Assembly: GCA_002408385.1 (NCBI GenBank)
Contig: DHSB01000146.1
Coordinates: 1 to 6,443 of the forward strand
Origin: Myxococcales bacterium UBA5297
GTDB taxonomy: Bacteria > Myxococcota > Myxococcia > Myxococcales > UBA5297
Length of the DNA: 6,443 nucleotides
Direction: 5' to 3'
Below are positions 6,075 through 6,443 of the stretch, one piece after another. The translations under genes were made by a program, and so were the position numbers. Under the pieces are notes generated by a model that saw nothing but the letters and a program-made list of their open reading frames with translations, did no database searches and had not been told where the DNA came from. The stretch's first letter is position 1, and every line of letters starts with the position of its first letter.

Positions 6075-6392
6075 GTGCGCGACCATCGACGCATCCTCGG
6101 CTTGCTCTTCATCGCCTGGGCGATTCTGCAGGCGGCCGCTTCCCTGGTCGTGGGCCTGGGCGAGGGCGCCTCCGAGATGGTCTACCCGGCGATCTTCTGG
6201 GTCTCGACCGCGCTGATGGTCGCCATCTACGCCTGGGCCGGCTGGCGACTTCGCCAGCGAGACCCGCGGGTGCGCTTCCTCGCCATCGTCCTCTCGGCGC
6301 TGACGGTGCTCTCGTTCCCGATAGGCACTCTGCTCGGCACCTACGGGCTCTGGGCGATGCTGCACCGGCCGAAAGCCGAGGCCACGCATTGA
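6075..6392 (+). CDS. Small three-helix membrane protein, conserved hypothetical type
   Basis: A 105-residue protein beginning at GTG after an excellent ribosome site. Three hydrophobic segments lie at about 8-27, 36-56 and 66-96, the last long enough to be one helix or a hairpin, with basic stretches after helix 2 (RLRQRDPR, 58-65) and at the C-terminus (HRPK, 97-100). The ending, FPIGTLLGTYGLWAML at 81-96, is a signature I have seen at the C-terminus of many small uncharacterised bacterial membrane proteins. Function is unknown. It is divergent from fetAB, so co-regulation is possible but not shown. The open frame extends far upstream antisense to fetA, but that part has shadow-like composition and is excluded. 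Confidence 0.82.
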   Translation: MRDHRRILGLLFIAWAILQAAASLVVGLGEGASEMVYPAIFWVSTALMVAIYAWAGWRLRQRDPRVRFLAIVLSALTVLSFPIGTLLGTYGLWAMLHRPKAEATH

Positions 6393-6399
6393 AGAGGCG

Positions 6400-6413
6400 T
6401 CGAGAAATCTCGA
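6400..6413 (+). terminator. Short inverted repeat after the small membrane protein gene
   Basis: TCGAGA (6400-6405) and TCTCGA (6408-6413) are separated by AA, beginning eight bases after the stop codon. The two-base loop is too tight for a normal hairpin unless the end pairs open, and no T-run follows, so its role as a terminator is weak. Confidence 0.25.
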
Positions 6414-6425
6414 ACCGCCGGGTTC

Positions 6426-6443
6426 CGCTCACCCTGAGCGTAG
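6426..6443. repeat. Possible REP-like intergenic repeat, cut by right edge
   Basis: CGCTCA (6426-6431) and TGAGCG (6435-6440) flank CCC, a perfect six-pair dyad, and the window ends in CCCTGAGCGTAG. From memory, the string CCCTGAGCGTAGTCGAAGGG and its variants are abundant between genes in many GC-rich bacteria, so this is probably the first half of such an element. Only the dyad is directly visible. Confidence 0.4.

Overview
The window is strongly GC-rich and its gene content suggests a deltaproteobacterial-type genome, most likely Myxococcota (Polyangia-like). The best clue is a secreted lipoprotein with an Asp/Ala-rich linker after the lipobox cysteine and a tandem array of 8-cysteine modules, a style common in that phylum. 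This placement is inference from protein style; there is no rRNA or marker gene here.

Layout, left to right. (1) 1-631, minus strand: the N-terminal 210 residues of a DUF2397/TIGR02677 protein, the JetA (kleisin-like) subunit of a type II Wadjet anti-plasmid defence system. It is cut by the left edge, and the rest of the jet operon should lie to the left. (2) 632-1165: a divergent gap with no recognisable gene. (3) 1166-2434, plus strand: a cysteine-rich repeat lipoprotein with five 39-41-residue modules and an unknown C-terminal domain, followed by a very clear intrinsic terminator (2457-2488). (4) 2489-3106: a gap with no convincing gene, only a short ORF and hairpins. (5) 3107-4222, plus strand: a CapA/PGA_cap-family metallophosphatase-fold protein without capsule-gene neighbours. 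(6) 4223-4461: a convergent gap with several hairpins and imperfect direct repeats. (7) 5921 to 4462, minus strand: the two-gene fetAB operon, an ABC ATPase and a UPF0014 permease, with a 4-base GTGA stop/start overlap. This is a putative iron exporter linked to oxidative-stress resistance. (8) 6075-6392, plus strand: a small three-helix membrane protein divergent from fetAB. (9) 6393-6443: inverted repeats, the last of which looks like one half of an abundant REP-like intergenic repeat.

The genes do not form one pathway. FetA and FetB act together as a transporter, and JetA acts with partners outside the window. The lipoprotein, the CapA-like protein and the small membrane protein each appear to be single-gene units. 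The most noteworthy items are the edge of the Wadjet locus, which has no stop codon inside the window and so is easily missed, and the recently expanded cysteine-module array. I see no clearly undescribed multi-gene system within these bases.
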